Positions 1 through 7,342 of a DNA stretch of 29,672 nt are shown one piece after another; the first letter of the stretch is position 1; the number at the start of each line of letters is the position of its first letter. A program made the position numbers and the translations under genes. Source of the stretch: Proteobacteria bacterium UBA652 (GTDB lineage Bacteria > Pseudomonadota > Gammaproteobacteria > Nitrosococcales > Methylophagaceae); the NCBI GenBank assembly GCA_002299915.1, contig DBOG01000019.1:1323-30994 (forward strand), given 5' to 3'. A model generated the notes under the pieces. That model did no database searches. It was not told the DNA's origin and worked only from the letters and a program-made list of their open reading frames with translations.

Positions 1-1
1 C

Positions 2-160
2 TCCGTCACATCAACAAAACAGACAGTCATCTTACCTGCTGATACCGATATTGATGCTTTTATTGATGACCAAAATCGCCGCATTGGTAAATCCGTTAAC
101 GGCACGCACACCCAAGGGGTTTCGGGTGAATTCAAGTTAGTAGTGCAACACCTAAGTTAA
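2..160 (+). CDS. C-terminal fragment of an unidentified protein (starts outside the window)
   Basis: An open frame enters from the left edge and ends with TAA at 158-160, giving 52 residues. It runs S-V-T-S-T-K near the edge and ends in EFKLVVQHLS. The fragment is polar, with Asp/Thr-rich stretches and no membrane segment, which fits the tail of a secreted or surface protein. I do not recognise the family. It could also be a chance open frame, since no start is visible. Confidence 0.4.
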   Translation, partial: SVTSTKQTVILPADTDIDAFIDDQNRRIGKSVNGTHTQGVSGEFKLVVQHLS

Positions 161-169
161 AAAAGCAGG

Positions 170-330
170 CATCGTAAGAAACTGATAAATTTAAATCATC
201 ACAATTTAAAATTCAGGAGCCCCTACGATGCCTTATGTACATTTAACCCAACAGGAGCGGTTTTGTATAGCGTATATGAATGGCACCAAATTCTAAATTC
301 GCCTTATAGCCAGTAATAATGGGGGGTTAC
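170..330 (+). mobile_element. Decayed 5' remnant of an IS30-type transposase gene
   Basis: An ATG at 228, with AGGAG about 10 bases upstream, opens a 22-codon frame that stops at 294-296. Its N-terminus, MPYVHLTQQERFCI, resembles the usual start of IS30-family transposases (M-S-Y-x-H-L-T-x-x-E-R). After the stop no helix-turn-helix or DDE region follows in any frame, so only the first few dozen bases remain. The stop looks like a frameshift, because another frame continues with Ser-Lys-Phe-Ala-Leu just after it. I could not identify terminal inverted repeats. The identification rests on this short peptide alone. Confidence 0.4.
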
Positions 331-335
331 AGAAG

Positions 336-581
336 CTAATTTGGGCGCTTTGTTAATGCTTGCTTTTCAAGCCGCTCTGCTAGCCACAGCTTAATAATCG
401 ATTGGCGGGTTACACCGATCCGGCTGGCTTCTCTATCTAAGGAATCCACGATCCAGATAGGGAAATCTACATTGACTCTTTTTTGAGTTTGGTTTGGACG
501 TTTTAAGGTAGACAAATCAAGGTCGTTGATAATGTCTACTTCATTGTCATCAAATTTTTTGTCGAATGTTTTAGCTTTCAT
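336..581 (-). CDS. brnA: BrnA-type (CopG/ribbon-helix-helix) antitoxin
   Basis: An 81-residue protein. The charged N-terminal half (about 1-35) is of the kind that wraps a toxin. It is followed by a ribbon-helix-helix segment at about 36-70, with a V-N-V-D-F strand and then the R-Q-S-I-I-K-L-W helix. In the BrnT-BrnA family the antitoxin neutralises the ribonuclease toxin and represses the shared promoter. Its ATG lies inside the end of the upstream brnT reading frame (11-bp overlap, 571-581), the usual toxin-first order of brnTA operons. The antitoxin itself shows no damage. Naming rests on the family look plus the adjacent BrnT remains. Confidence 0.8.
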   Translation of the reverse strand: MKAKTFDKKFDDNEVDIINDLDLSTLKRPNQTQKRVNVDFPIWIVDSLDREASRIGVTRQSIIKLWLAERLEKQALTKRPN

Positions 582-834
582 AAAGTGTTACCTCTAACGG
601 TCGTGAACGCCTTACGGAAATAATCCTAATATTGCTTTCACGGTAGGTGATTACGGCTGACCAAAGTTTGGTGTCAATAAAGCTAATAATCAGAAATCGT
701 GGCTTATTATCGGATGTTGCCTGGATTTCGACTAGACTGGGATCATCCTAAAGCATTTGAGCGGAGACGAAATCAATTCCGTGTTTACTCAGGTTCAAGG
801 CGCTCTTTGCATTATCAAACTCAAAGTTATACAT
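571..834 (-). pseudogene. brnT: BrnT toxin gene interrupted by an in-frame amber codon
   Basis: Reading the minus strand from the ATG at 834 gives an 87-residue BrnT (DUF497) protein with one TAG at codon 29 (748-750). Before it: M-Y-N-F-E-F-D, then L-S-K-H-G-I-D-F and A-Q-M-L. After it: D-D-P-S-L-V-E-I, a P-R-F-L-I-I strand, L-W-S-A-V-I-T-Y-R, and the family's C-terminal R-I-I-S-V-R-R-S-R-P ending in L-Y-E-S. Family members carry Trp at codon 29, so TGG to TAG is the simplest history. The rest of the frame is undamaged, so the lesion is recent, or is suppressed, or is a sequencing error. The frame ends inside the brnA start, as in intact brnTA loci. BrnT is an RNase toxin; as written it should be inactive. 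Confidence 0.85.
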
Positions 835-951
835 AGGATAAAATATATACCATAATTACTCATTTTTCAAGGTGAATTTATTTTTGGCATTTATCCTTTG
901 TGGTTAATTTGCATTGAAAATCTGGATTCCCGCATGTTTTAGAATCACAGG

Positions 952-957
952 TATAAT
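952..957 (+). promoter_or_regulatory. Candidate -10 element (TATAAT) for ubiD
   Basis: A perfect TATAAT lies 8 bases before the ubiD ATG at 965. No good -35 is visible at 16-18 bp spacing. If used, transcription would begin at or next to the start codon, and no Shine-Dalgarno is seen before that ATG. Confidence 0.4.
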
Positions 958-964
958 GACAAGC

Positions 965-2437
965 ATGAAATATACTGACCTACGCGATTTTATTGCTTAC
1001 CTTGAAGAAAACGGCGAACTAAAACGGATTACGGCGGAAGTTGATCCTAATTTGGAGATGACGGAAATTTGTGATCGGGTGTTGCGGGCGGGTGGGCCGG
1101 CTTTATTATTTGAGAATCCGACAGGGCATTCAGTACCGGTATTGGGTAACTTATTTGGCACACCGCGGCGGGTGGCGCTGGGGATGGGTAAGGAATCGGT
1201 GGATTCACTGCGTGAAGTGGGTGAATTATTGGCATTATTAAAAGAACCTGAGCCACCGCAGGGGATGCGGGATGCATGGGAGAAGATGCCGGTGTTTAAA
1301 CAGGTGTTGAATATGGCGCCGAAGGTGGTAAAGAAGGCAGCTTGCCAGCAAGAAGTGATTGAGGGTGATGCAGTAGATTTGAGCCAATATCCGATTCAGA
1401 CGTGTTGGCCAGAGGATGTGGCGCCACTGATAACATGGGGCTTAGTGGTAACAAAAGGCTCTGAGAAACCGCGGCAGAATATGGGGATTTATCGCCAACA
1501 AGTGATTGGTAAGAACCGAGTGATTATGCGTTGGCTCTCCCAGCGTGGCGGCGCATTAGATTTTAAGGAATGGCAGGCGGCACACCCGGGCGAGCCGTTT
1601 CCTGTGTCAGTAGTATTAGGGTGTGATCCTGCAACGATTTTGGCGGCAGTGACCCCAATTCCAGATACTTTATCTGAATATGCCTTTGCAGGTTTATTGC
1701 GGGGCTCTAAAACAGAGTTAACCCATTGTATTGGCAATGATTTACAGGTGCCTGCATCGGCTGAAATTGTATTGGAAGGGTTTATTTATCCGGAGGATGT
1801 GGCAGCAGAAGGGCCATTTGGTGACCATACGGGTTATTACAATGAAGTGGATACTTTCCCTGTGTTTACGGTGGAGCGCATTACGCAACGCAAAGATCCG
1901 ATTTATCACAGCACTTATACTGGCCGGCCACCTGATGAGCCTGCAATTTTAGGGGTGGCGTTGAATGAGGTGTTTGTGCCGATTTTACGCAAGCAATTTC
2001 CGGAGATTATTGATTTCTATTTGCCACCAGAGGGTTGTTCTTATCGGGTGGCGGTGGTGAGTATGAAGAAACAATATGCGGGGCATGCGAAGCGGGTGAT
2101 GATGGGCGTGTGGTCCTTTTTGCGGCAGTTTATGTATACCAAGTTTGTGATTGTGGTGGATGATGATGTGGATGTGCGCGATTGGAATGATGTGATTTGG
2201 GCAATCAGTACGCGGATGGATCCGGCGCGTGATACCACGCTAATCGAAAATACGCCGATTGATTATTTGGATTTTGCCTCTCCCGTGTCGGGATTGGGCT
2301 CAAAAATGGGCATGGATGCAACCAATAAATGGCCGGGTGAGACGGATCGGGAGTGGGGCAAGCCGATTGCCCGTGATCCAGAGGTAGTCGCGCGGGTGGA
2401 TGCGATGTGGGATGAGCTGGACATAGATGACGCCTGA
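965..2437 (+). CDS. ubiD: UbiD-family decarboxylase (3-octaprenyl-4-hydroxybenzoate carboxy-lyase)
   Basis: A 490-residue protein, close to the roughly 497 residues of E. coli UbiD. It decarboxylates 3-polyprenyl-4-hydroxybenzoate in ubiquinone synthesis and needs the prenylated flavin made by UbiX. Family sequence is clear throughout: the N-terminal M-K-Y-T-D-L-R-D-F, the G-I-Y-R-Q-Q and M-R-W-L-S-Q-R-G-G-A region of the prenyl-FMN site near 190-215, E-G-P-F-G-D-H-T-G-Y-Y near 285-295, and W-A-I-S-T-R-M-D-P near the C-terminus. The frame is open back to 914 (TTG), but family alignment favours the ATG at 965. The last 11 bases overlap the next gene, suggesting translational coupling. No ubiX is in the window. 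Confidence 0.95.
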   Translation: MKYTDLRDFIAYLEENGELKRITAEVDPNLEMTEICDRVLRAGGPALLFENPTGHSVPVLGNLFGTPRRVALGMGKESVDSLREVGELLALLKEPEPPQGMRDAWEKMPVFKQVLNMAPKVVKKAACQQEVIEGDAVDLSQYPIQTCWPEDVAPLITWGLVVTKGSEKPRQNMGIYRQQVIGKNRVIMRWLSQRGGALDFKEWQAAHPGEPFPVSVVLGCDPATILAAVTPIPDTLSEYAFAGLLRGSKTELTHCIGNDLQVPASAEIVLEGFIYPEDVAAEGPFGDHTGYYNEVDTFPVFTVERITQRKDPIYHSTYTGRPPDEPAILGVALNEVFVPILRKQFPEIIDFYLPPEGCSYRVAVVSMKKQYAGHAKRVMMGVWSFLRQFMYTKFVIVVDDDVDVRDWNDVIWAISTRMDPARDTTLIENTPIDYLDFASPVSGLGSKMGMDATNKWPGETDREWGKPIARDPEVVARVDAMWDELDIDDA

Positions 2438-3800
2438 CGAGAACGACTTTTGGTTTCTGCCACTCGGCGGCACGGGCGAAATCGGAATGAATATGAATCT
2501 ATACGGCCATGATGGACAATGGCTGATGGTAGATTGTGGGGTCACATTCGATAAAGAGATGGCGCCAACGGCCACGGGAGAGCGGTCGCATATTCAGATG
2601 GCCGATCCGCAATTTATTGCTTCCCGCAAGCAGCTATTAGCGGGGTTAGTGATCACCCATGCACACGAAGACCATATTGGCGCAGTGCCTTATTTATGGA
2701 AGCAATTACGCTGCCCAATTTACACCACTAAATTCACGGCTGAAATCCTACGGCGTAAGCTGGTGGAGGTGGGGCTTGATCATAAAGTGCCTGTGCATAT
2801 TGTTGAAAAAGGGGGCATTCGCACAATCGGCCCTTTTGAGGTGGAATGGATTGGTTTAACCCATTCAATTCCTGATCCTTACGCATTACTGATTAGTACG
2901 CCTGTCGGTAAAGTATTCCATACGGCAGATTGGAAGTTAGATGCATCGCCGGTGGTGGGTGAGCGGTTTGACCCTGCTTGGTATCAGGATTTAGCTTTGA
3001 GGGGGATTGATGCGATGGTCTGTGATTCGACCAATGCAACTGTATCAGGTCATTCGGCGACCGAGGCGAGTTTATATAAGGGATTAAAACAGCATATTGA
3101 GGCTGCGCCGGCACGGGTGATTGTGGCGTGTTTTGGCAGCAATATCGCGCGCTTACATACCTTGGCACGGATCGCCGAGGAAACAGGTAGGCATATTGGC
3201 TTACTCGGCAGATCGTTAATTAATATGATGTCGGCAGCACGCGCAGCAGATGTCTGGCAATATGGCAAAACCTTAGTAGAACCCGCCCATTTAAGTTATT
3301 TACCGCGTGAAAGTGTATTGCTGGTGGCAACGGGCAGCCAAGGCGAACCACGCACAGCATTAAACCGATTGAGCAATCATAGTTTCCGAGATTTAGCGCT
3401 AGAACCTGGGGATACTGTGATATTTAGTTCAAAAATGATCCCAGGCAATGAAGACGCTATTGAGTCGATGATTAAACGGCTCAAGGTATTGCAAGTGACC
3501 GTGATTACGGCAGATGAGAGTGAGGTGCCCATCCATGCATCAGGGCATCCTGCTGCAGATGAGCTCGCGTTAATGTATGGTTGGGTACAACCCGATTGTA
3601 CGATTCCCGTGCATGGCGAAGCAGTGCATTTAAAAACCAATGGCGAAATTGCAAAATCCGTAGGCGTTCCTAAGCAATTGATAGGAGAGAATGGGGATTT
3701 ATATATGATTGCACCGATTAAAGGTATTCGGCGACAGAGAGTGGAAACGGGACGGCTCGGCTTGGATGATAAACGGAAATTATTTAAACTAGAGACATAA
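2427..3800 (+). CDS. RNase J-like metallo-beta-lactamase/beta-CASP ribonuclease
   Basis: A 457-residue protein of the RNase J/MBL-beta-CASP group. The zinc motif HxHxDH is intact as H78-A-H80-E-D82-H83, with H146 (T-H-S-I-P-D) and D168 (H-T-A-D-W) as further ligands. The beta-CASP region follows, with C-D-S-T-N at about 199-203 and H-A-S-G-H-P near 370. Firmicute RNase J is about 555 residues; this one lacks most of the C-terminal dimerisation domain, as is common in short proteobacterial homologues. The likely role is RNA processing or decay in the cytoplasm, but the substrate cannot be told from sequence. It overlaps ubiD by 11 bases (ATG inside the ubiD end) and has no strong ribosome binding site of its own. 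Confidence 0.9.
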   Translation: MTPDENDFWFLPLGGTGEIGMNMNLYGHDGQWLMVDCGVTFDKEMAPTATGERSHIQMADPQFIASRKQLLAGLVITHAHEDHIGAVPYLWKQLRCPIYTTKFTAEILRRKLVEVGLDHKVPVHIVEKGGIRTIGPFEVEWIGLTHSIPDPYALLISTPVGKVFHTADWKLDASPVVGERFDPAWYQDLALRGIDAMVCDSTNATVSGHSATEASLYKGLKQHIEAAPARVIVACFGSNIARLHTLARIAEETGRHIGLLGRSLINMMSAARAADVWQYGKTLVEPAHLSYLPRESVLLVATGSQGEPRTALNRLSNHSFRDLALEPGDTVIFSSKMIPGNEDAIESMIKRLKVLQVTVITADESEVPIHASGHPAADELALMYGWVQPDCTIPVHGEAVHLKTNGEIAKSVGVPKQLIGENGDLYMIAPIKGIRRQRVETGRLGLDDKRKLFKLET

Positions 3801-3832
3801 AAAAAGGACTTGCATCATGCAAGACCTTTTTA
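3800..3832. terminator. Bidirectional rho-independent terminator
   Basis: A stem of AAAAAGG, A/A mismatch, CTTGCA pairs with TGCAAG, A, CCTTTTT around a TCA loop. A-tracts and T-tracts on both flanks let it end both the ubiD-RNase J operon and the convergent small gene at 3853. Confidence 0.85.
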
Positions 3833-3852
3833 GGTTTAGATTATATTGTGTA

Positions 3853-4131
3853 TTATTTCATTAATACTTTTTTCACTAAGCCAATAATGGTTGTTAACAC
3901 TAAACCACTGGCACCCGCACCAGCAACAGAACCACCTGTTGAACCAAGATTACCCAATAAATCAGCCACTGGGCCTAAATTTCCAAGTAATTGGCCACCA
4001 GCAACGCCACCAATCAGACCCGTCACGGTATTGCCTAATTTTCCTAGTGATAAGCCTTTCATCAAGCCAGCAACATTACCCCCAACCGCGCCACTTACAA
4101 GTTGAATAATAATCGGTAATAAACTTTCCAT
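3853..4131 (-). CDS. Small conserved glycine-rich hydrophobic protein
   Basis: A 92-residue protein of unknown function. It starts with M-E-S-L-L-P-I-I-I-Q-L and S-G-A-V-G-G, continues with a region rich in Gly-x-x-x-Gly spacing (L-G-K-L-G-N, G-G-V-A-G-G-Q-L-L-G) and ends with a hydrophobic L-V-L-T-T-I-I-G-L-V and basic K-K-V-L-M-K. I recall this general pattern from conserved hypothetical proteins of many bacteria, and the spacing suggests glycine-zipper helices packed in a membrane. A good Shine-Dalgarno (AGAGGAAAG) lies just before the ATG, with a TATAAT-like box at 4150-4155 on the same strand. It appears to be its own short transcription unit ending at the terminator at 3800-3832. Its compositional simplicity means function cannot be inferred. 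Confidence 0.7.
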   Translation of the reverse strand: MESLLPIIIQLVSGAVGGNVAGLMKGLSLGKLGNTVTGLIGGVAGGQLLGNLGPVADLLGNLGSTGGSVAGAGASGLVLTTIIGLVKKVLMK

Positions 4132-4258
4132 AATGCTTTCCTCTTACAAATTATAAATTAATTGTACGTTAACTTTTTAATCCAGAAAGCGGTAAAACTG
4201 CTTCTGTGCCTATACCATAACAAACAATTTGCTTGTTCGTCTAGGGGCAAAAAATTAA

Positions 4259-4693
4259 TCAGCCCTCGGTGTTTTTTTCTACCCAGTAGGCGCCCTGTTG
4301 GCGCATTTCTTTTTTCCAGAAAGGCGCTTGGTGTTTAAGTGTTTCAATCAGCCAGGCACAAGCATCCAATGCAGCGCGGCGGTGCGCCGACCAGCAGGCG
4401 ATGGCGACAATAGGATCATTGGGATGAATATCCCCGACCCGATGGATAATTAAACACGCTAGTAAATCCCAGCGTTGACGGGCATCTTGTTCCAGCTGTT
4501 CCAAATAGCGTGCAGTCATCTCGGGATAATGTTCTAACAGCATGGATTGCACGGTGTCCTCATCATTAAAATCACGCATGGTGCCGACAAAAGTTGCGGT
4601 GGCGCCGAATTTATTGGCTTCGGCGTGGGATTGTTGATGTTGTGCGAACGCGTGCCAGGGATCGAATGTTTGATCGAGAATACGGGTTGCCAT
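4259..4693 (-). CDS. moaE: Molybdopterin synthase catalytic subunit MoaE
   Basis: A 144-residue protein matching MoaE in length and sequence. With MoaD it converts precursor Z (cyclic pyranopterin monophosphate) to molybdopterin. Visible landmarks are F-V-G-T-M-R at 35-40, H-R-V-G near 84-87, the S-A-H-R-R helix at 102-106 and the active-site stretch L-K-H-Q-A-P-F-W-K-K-E, whose K120 and K127 correspond to the catalytic lysines of the E. coli enzyme. It lies 5 bases downstream of moaD on the same strand, so the two subunits are made together. Confidence 0.95.
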   Translation of the reverse strand: MATRILDQTFDPWHAFAQHQQSHAEANKFGATATFVGTMRDFNDEDTVQSMLLEHYPEMTARYLEQLEQDARQRWDLLACLIIHRVGDIHPNDPIVAIACWSAHRRAALDACAWLIETLKHQAPFWKKEMRQQGAYWVEKNTEG

Positions 4694-4698
4694 TATGC

Positions 4699-4926
4699 TT
4701 AGCCACCGGTTACGGGGGGGAAGAAAGCGACTTCATCGCCCTCATGGACCGCATCATCGAGCTGTGCATATTCCAAATTGATGGCGACCAGCATATTATC
4801 GGGCGGTGTTGCACTGTCTGTGCTTTGTGCCCACACGTCGGCAGCGGACGCTGCAGAACTTAAAGTTAACTCGGCGTGCCCCATTTTTTCGCGTAAACTG
4901 GCGAAGAACTTAACGTGAATAGTCAT
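4699..4926 (-). CDS. moaD: Molybdopterin synthase sulfur-carrier subunit MoaD
   Basis: A 75-residue ubiquitin-fold protein ending in the required Gly-Gly (P-P-V-T-G-G). The terminal glycine is adenylated and thiocarboxylated, then gives sulfur to precursor Z inside the MoaD-MoaE complex. It starts M-T-I-H-V-K-F-F-A-S-L-R-E, typical of MoaD. It is the first gene of the moaD-moaE unit and its ATG lies only 18 bases from the oppositely directed moaC ATG, so its promoter must lie within moaC coding sequence or overlap it. Confidence 0.95.
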   Translation of the reverse strand: MTIHVKFFASLREKMGHAELTLSSAASAADVWAQSTDSATPPDNMLVAINLEYAQLDDAVHEGDEVAFFPPVTGG

Positions 4927-4944
4927 AAGTCATAGGATACCTGA

Positions 4945-5418
4945 ATGTCAGATTTAACGCATTTTAATCAAGCGGGTGAGGCACATATGGTCGATGTGGG
5001 CGATAAAAGCATAAGCAAGCGGGTGGCGGTAGCTGCGGGCGAAATTGTGATGTTACCCGAGACCTTGGCATTAATTCAAGCAGGTACCCATAAAAAAGGC
5101 GATGTATTGGGAATTGCGCGGATTGCGGGGATCATGGGGGCTAAGCGAACGGCAGATTTGATTCCACTCTGTCATCCTTTAGCATTGACTAAAGTGACGG
5201 TGGATTTTGAGTATGTCGTAGAAGGCGTGCGTTGCCAAGTGCGGGCTGAAACGAATGGTCAAACGGGTGTAGAAATGGAAGCATTGACAGCCGTGCAAGT
5301 GGCGTTATTGACGATTTATGATATGTGTAAGGCAGTAGATCGGGGTATGGTGATGCAGGAGATTGGGCTATTAGAAAAGCAAGGTGGTAAATCTGGCCAT
5401 TGGGAAAAAAAGAACTAG
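4945..5418 (+). CDS. moaC: Cyclic pyranopterin monophosphate synthase MoaC
   Basis: A 157-residue MoaC, of normal length. It catalyses the second half of precursor Z formation from the GTP-derived product of MoaA. Family motifs are intact: M-V-D-V-G-D-K at 15-21, H-K-K-G-D-V-L-G-I-A-R-I-A-G-I near 49-63, the substrate-site K-R-T-A-D-L-I-P-L-C-H-P-L, and T-I-Y-D-M-C-K-A-V-D near 130-140. A short AGGA precedes the ATG. No moaA or mog gene is present in the window. The next gene begins on the base after its stop codon. Confidence 0.95.
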   Translation: MSDLTHFNQAGEAHMVDVGDKSISKRVAVAAGEIVMLPETLALIQAGTHKKGDVLGIARIAGIMGAKRTADLIPLCHPLALTKVTVDFEYVVEGVRCQVRAETNGQTGVEMEALTAVQVALLTIYDMCKAVDRGMVMQEIGLLEKQGGKSGHWEKKN

Positions 5419-6228
5419 ATGATTAAAAGGGGAATGTATGCTTGCCTGTTGATGTGGGTGGCGACAACTAGCTGGGCAGAATCAACGCTCCGCATTTCAA
5501 CCACCACCAGCACTGATAATTCAGGCTTATTTACTGTGTTGCATCCTGCCTTTGAGGCAGCCTACGACATACGATTAGAAGTGATCGCTGTCGGTACAGG
5601 AAAGGCCTTAAAAATGGGCGCGCGTGGAGATGCGGATGTGGTGTTTGTGCATGCGCCTGCGGCAGAATTGGACTATGTTAAATCGGGTGATTTTATTGAT
5701 CGCAAAGCGGTGATGCATAATGATTTTGTGTTAATTGGCGCAGCCAGTGACCCCGCGAAGATTTCAGCAGCAAAATCGGCCGCAGGCGCATTACAACGCA
5801 TTGCAACAATGCCAACCGATAAAACGATTTTTGTTTCGCGAGGCGATAATTCAGGTACCCATAAGAAAGAGCTACAATTATGGCAAGCGGCAGATATTGC
5901 CCCTGAAGGTATTTGGTATTGGAAAGTGGGACAAGGCATGGGCGCAGTATTAACCATTGCAGATGAAAAGCAAGTGTATACGATGACAGATCGTGGCACT
6001 TATTTAGCTTATGCCGATAAAATTAATTTGTCTATTCTATTTGAAGGCGATATTAGCTTATCAAATCCTTATCATGTGATGGCCGTGAACCCTGCGAAAC
6101 ACCCACATGTACAGTATAATTTAGCGCAAAATTATATTGATTTTATTACAGGGCCCGTCGGCCAGCAGATCATTAATAATTTTAAGATTAAGGGGCAACA
6201 GTTATTTTATGGTGATGTAAAGCCATAG
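5419..6228 (+). CDS. tupA: TupA-like tungstate-binding periplasmic protein
   Basis: A 269-residue substrate-binding protein. Residues 1-20 form a signal peptide ending in S-W-A, with the mature chain starting E-S-T-L-R-I-S. The T-T-T-S-T-D-N-S-G-L stretch (about 28-37) is the anion-binding signature of TupA proteins. R-G-D-N-S-G-T-H and the later M-T-D-R-G-T-Y are also family features. TupA delivers tungstate, and less well molybdate, to a TupB-TupC ABC importer. The ATG abuts the moaC stop, so it is co-translated with a cofactor gene, which supports an oxyanion role. No tupB or tupC follows: the next genes are a different, exporter-type ABC system behind their own promoter. Confidence 0.85.
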   Translation: MIKRGMYACLLMWVATTSWAESTLRISTTTSTDNSGLFTVLHPAFEAAYDIRLEVIAVGTGKALKMGARGDADVVFVHAPAAELDYVKSGDFIDRKAVMHNDFVLIGAASDPAKISAAKSAAGALQRIATMPTDKTIFVSRGDNSGTHKKELQLWQAADIAPEGIWYWKVGQGMGAVLTIADEKQVYTMTDRGTYLAYADKINLSILFEGDISLSNPYHVMAVNPAKHPHVQYNLAQNYIDFITGPVGQQIINNFKIKGQQLFYGDVKP

Positions 6229-6320
6229 CAGCATACTGGCCTTTACCCAAGCGAAGAAACTCCCCTGAAAATAATATCGGCAATATATCTTATTGGCTTG
6301 GGAATTAATCCTATCTTAAG

Positions 6321-6350
6321 TTGACTTAATAGCACTAACCTTAGGATAAT
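6321..6350 (+). promoter_or_regulatory. Sigma-70 promoter for the Gld-type ABC operon
   Basis: TTGACT at 6321-6326 and GATAAT at 6345-6350 are separated by 18 bases, 39 bases before the ATPase ATG. This is one of the best consensus promoters in the window. Confidence 0.65.
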
Positions 6351-6388
6351 AATGGGTTGAGCAGTCGTTTTTAGCGGATAAATCAAGC

Positions 6389-7342
6389 ATGACATTAAGA
6401 ATTGAAATTGACAATTTAGCCAAGCACTTTGGTGAGATTAAAGCGGTGGATGGTGTATCGTTTTCTGTCCGCAAGGGAGAGGTATTAGGTTTCCTTGGTC
6501 CGAATGGTGCAGGTAAATCAACCACCATGAAAATGCTAACGGGTTTTTTAACGCCCACCTATGGCACAGCGCGCCTCTGTGGCTTCGATGTGTTACAAAA
6601 CCCAATTGAAGTAAAAAAGAATATGGGCTATTTGCCTGAAGGCGCACCTGCGTATGCAGAGATGACGCCAGATAGTTTTTTACGATTTATTGCCGATATT
6701 CGCGGTTTATCGGGCGCGGATAAATTACGCGCAGTGGCTTCTGCGGCAGAAAGGGCGCGAATTAAACAAGTGATGTTCCAACCGATTGAGACCTTATCAA
6801 AAGGCTATAAACGCCGTGTGGGCTTGGCGCAGGCGATTTTGCATAACCCACCTGTACTCGTCTTGGATGAGCCGACAGATGGTCTAGATCCGAATCAAAA
6901 ACATGAAGTGCGCAACTTGATCAACGAGATGGCGGAAGATAAGGCGATCATTATTTCAACCCATATTTTAGAAGAAGTGCATGCGATTTGTACGCGCGCT
7001 TTAGTGATTGCAAATGGCAAGATTAAGGTAGATGGCACACCAACAGAATTAGAAGCAATGTCGCGTTACTATAATGCGGTGAGCGTTAAAGTGGTGGGAG
7101 TTGAATCTGAAAAAGTCATGGCACTGCTAAATGGCTTGGATAAAGTATCAGAAACCGAATTATTGCCATTGGATGCAGGCTGCCGTGCTTATCCTGTTTC
7201 AGGTCAAGCAATGGTGGCTGAATTATCGCAAGCGATTCGTAGCCAAGGCTGGGAGATTGCCACCTTGCATGTTGAACAAGGTCATTTGGATGAAGTATTC
7301 CGTAATGTGACCACAGACCAAGCAATGCAGGGGGCAGCATAA
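6389..7342 (+). CDS. GldA-type ABC transporter ATPase
   Basis: A 317-residue ABC ATPase. Walker A is GPNGAGKST at 37-45, the signature is LSKGY at 136-140, Walker B is VLVLDEP at 156-162 with D-G-L-D-P after it, and the H-loop is I-I-S-T-H. LSKGY in place of LSGGQ is typical of the GldA/NosF branch. The last ~95 residues form a C-terminal extension seen in these ATPases. It energises the permease encoded next, which overlaps it by one base (TAATG). GldA is named for gliding Bacteroidetes, but this set is widespread in non-gliding proteobacteria and its substrate there is unknown. Confidence 0.9.
   Translation: MTLRIEIDNLAKHFGEIKAVDGVSFSVRKGEVLGFLGPNGAGKSTTMKMLTGFLTPTYGTARLCGFDVLQNPIEVKKNMGYLPEGAPAYAEMTPDSFLRFIADIRGLSGADKLRAVASAAERARIKQVMFQPIETLSKGYKRRVGLAQAILHNPPVLVLDEPTDGLDPNQKHEVRNLINEMAEDKAIIISTHILEEVHAICTRALVIANGKIKVDGTPTELEAMSRYYNAVSVKVVGVESEKVMALLNGLDKVSETELLPLDAGCRAYPVSGQAMVAELSQAIRSQGWEIATLHVEQGHLDEVFRNVTTDQAMQGAA

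Noticed and set aside
914..964. N-terminal extension of UbiD from an upstream TTG
   Set aside because: The added residues are not family-like, and MKYTDLRDF at 965 is the expected N-terminus.
3848..4105. Plus-strand proline-rich frame of 85 codons
   Set aside because: It is the antisense of the glycine-rich gene at 3853-4131, which has a good Shine-Dalgarno, while this frame has none.
6246..6302. Inverted repeat CCCAAGC/GCTTGGG between tupA and the ABC operon
   Set aside because: Arms of only 7 bp separated by 43 bp with no T run; could be chance, so not annotated.
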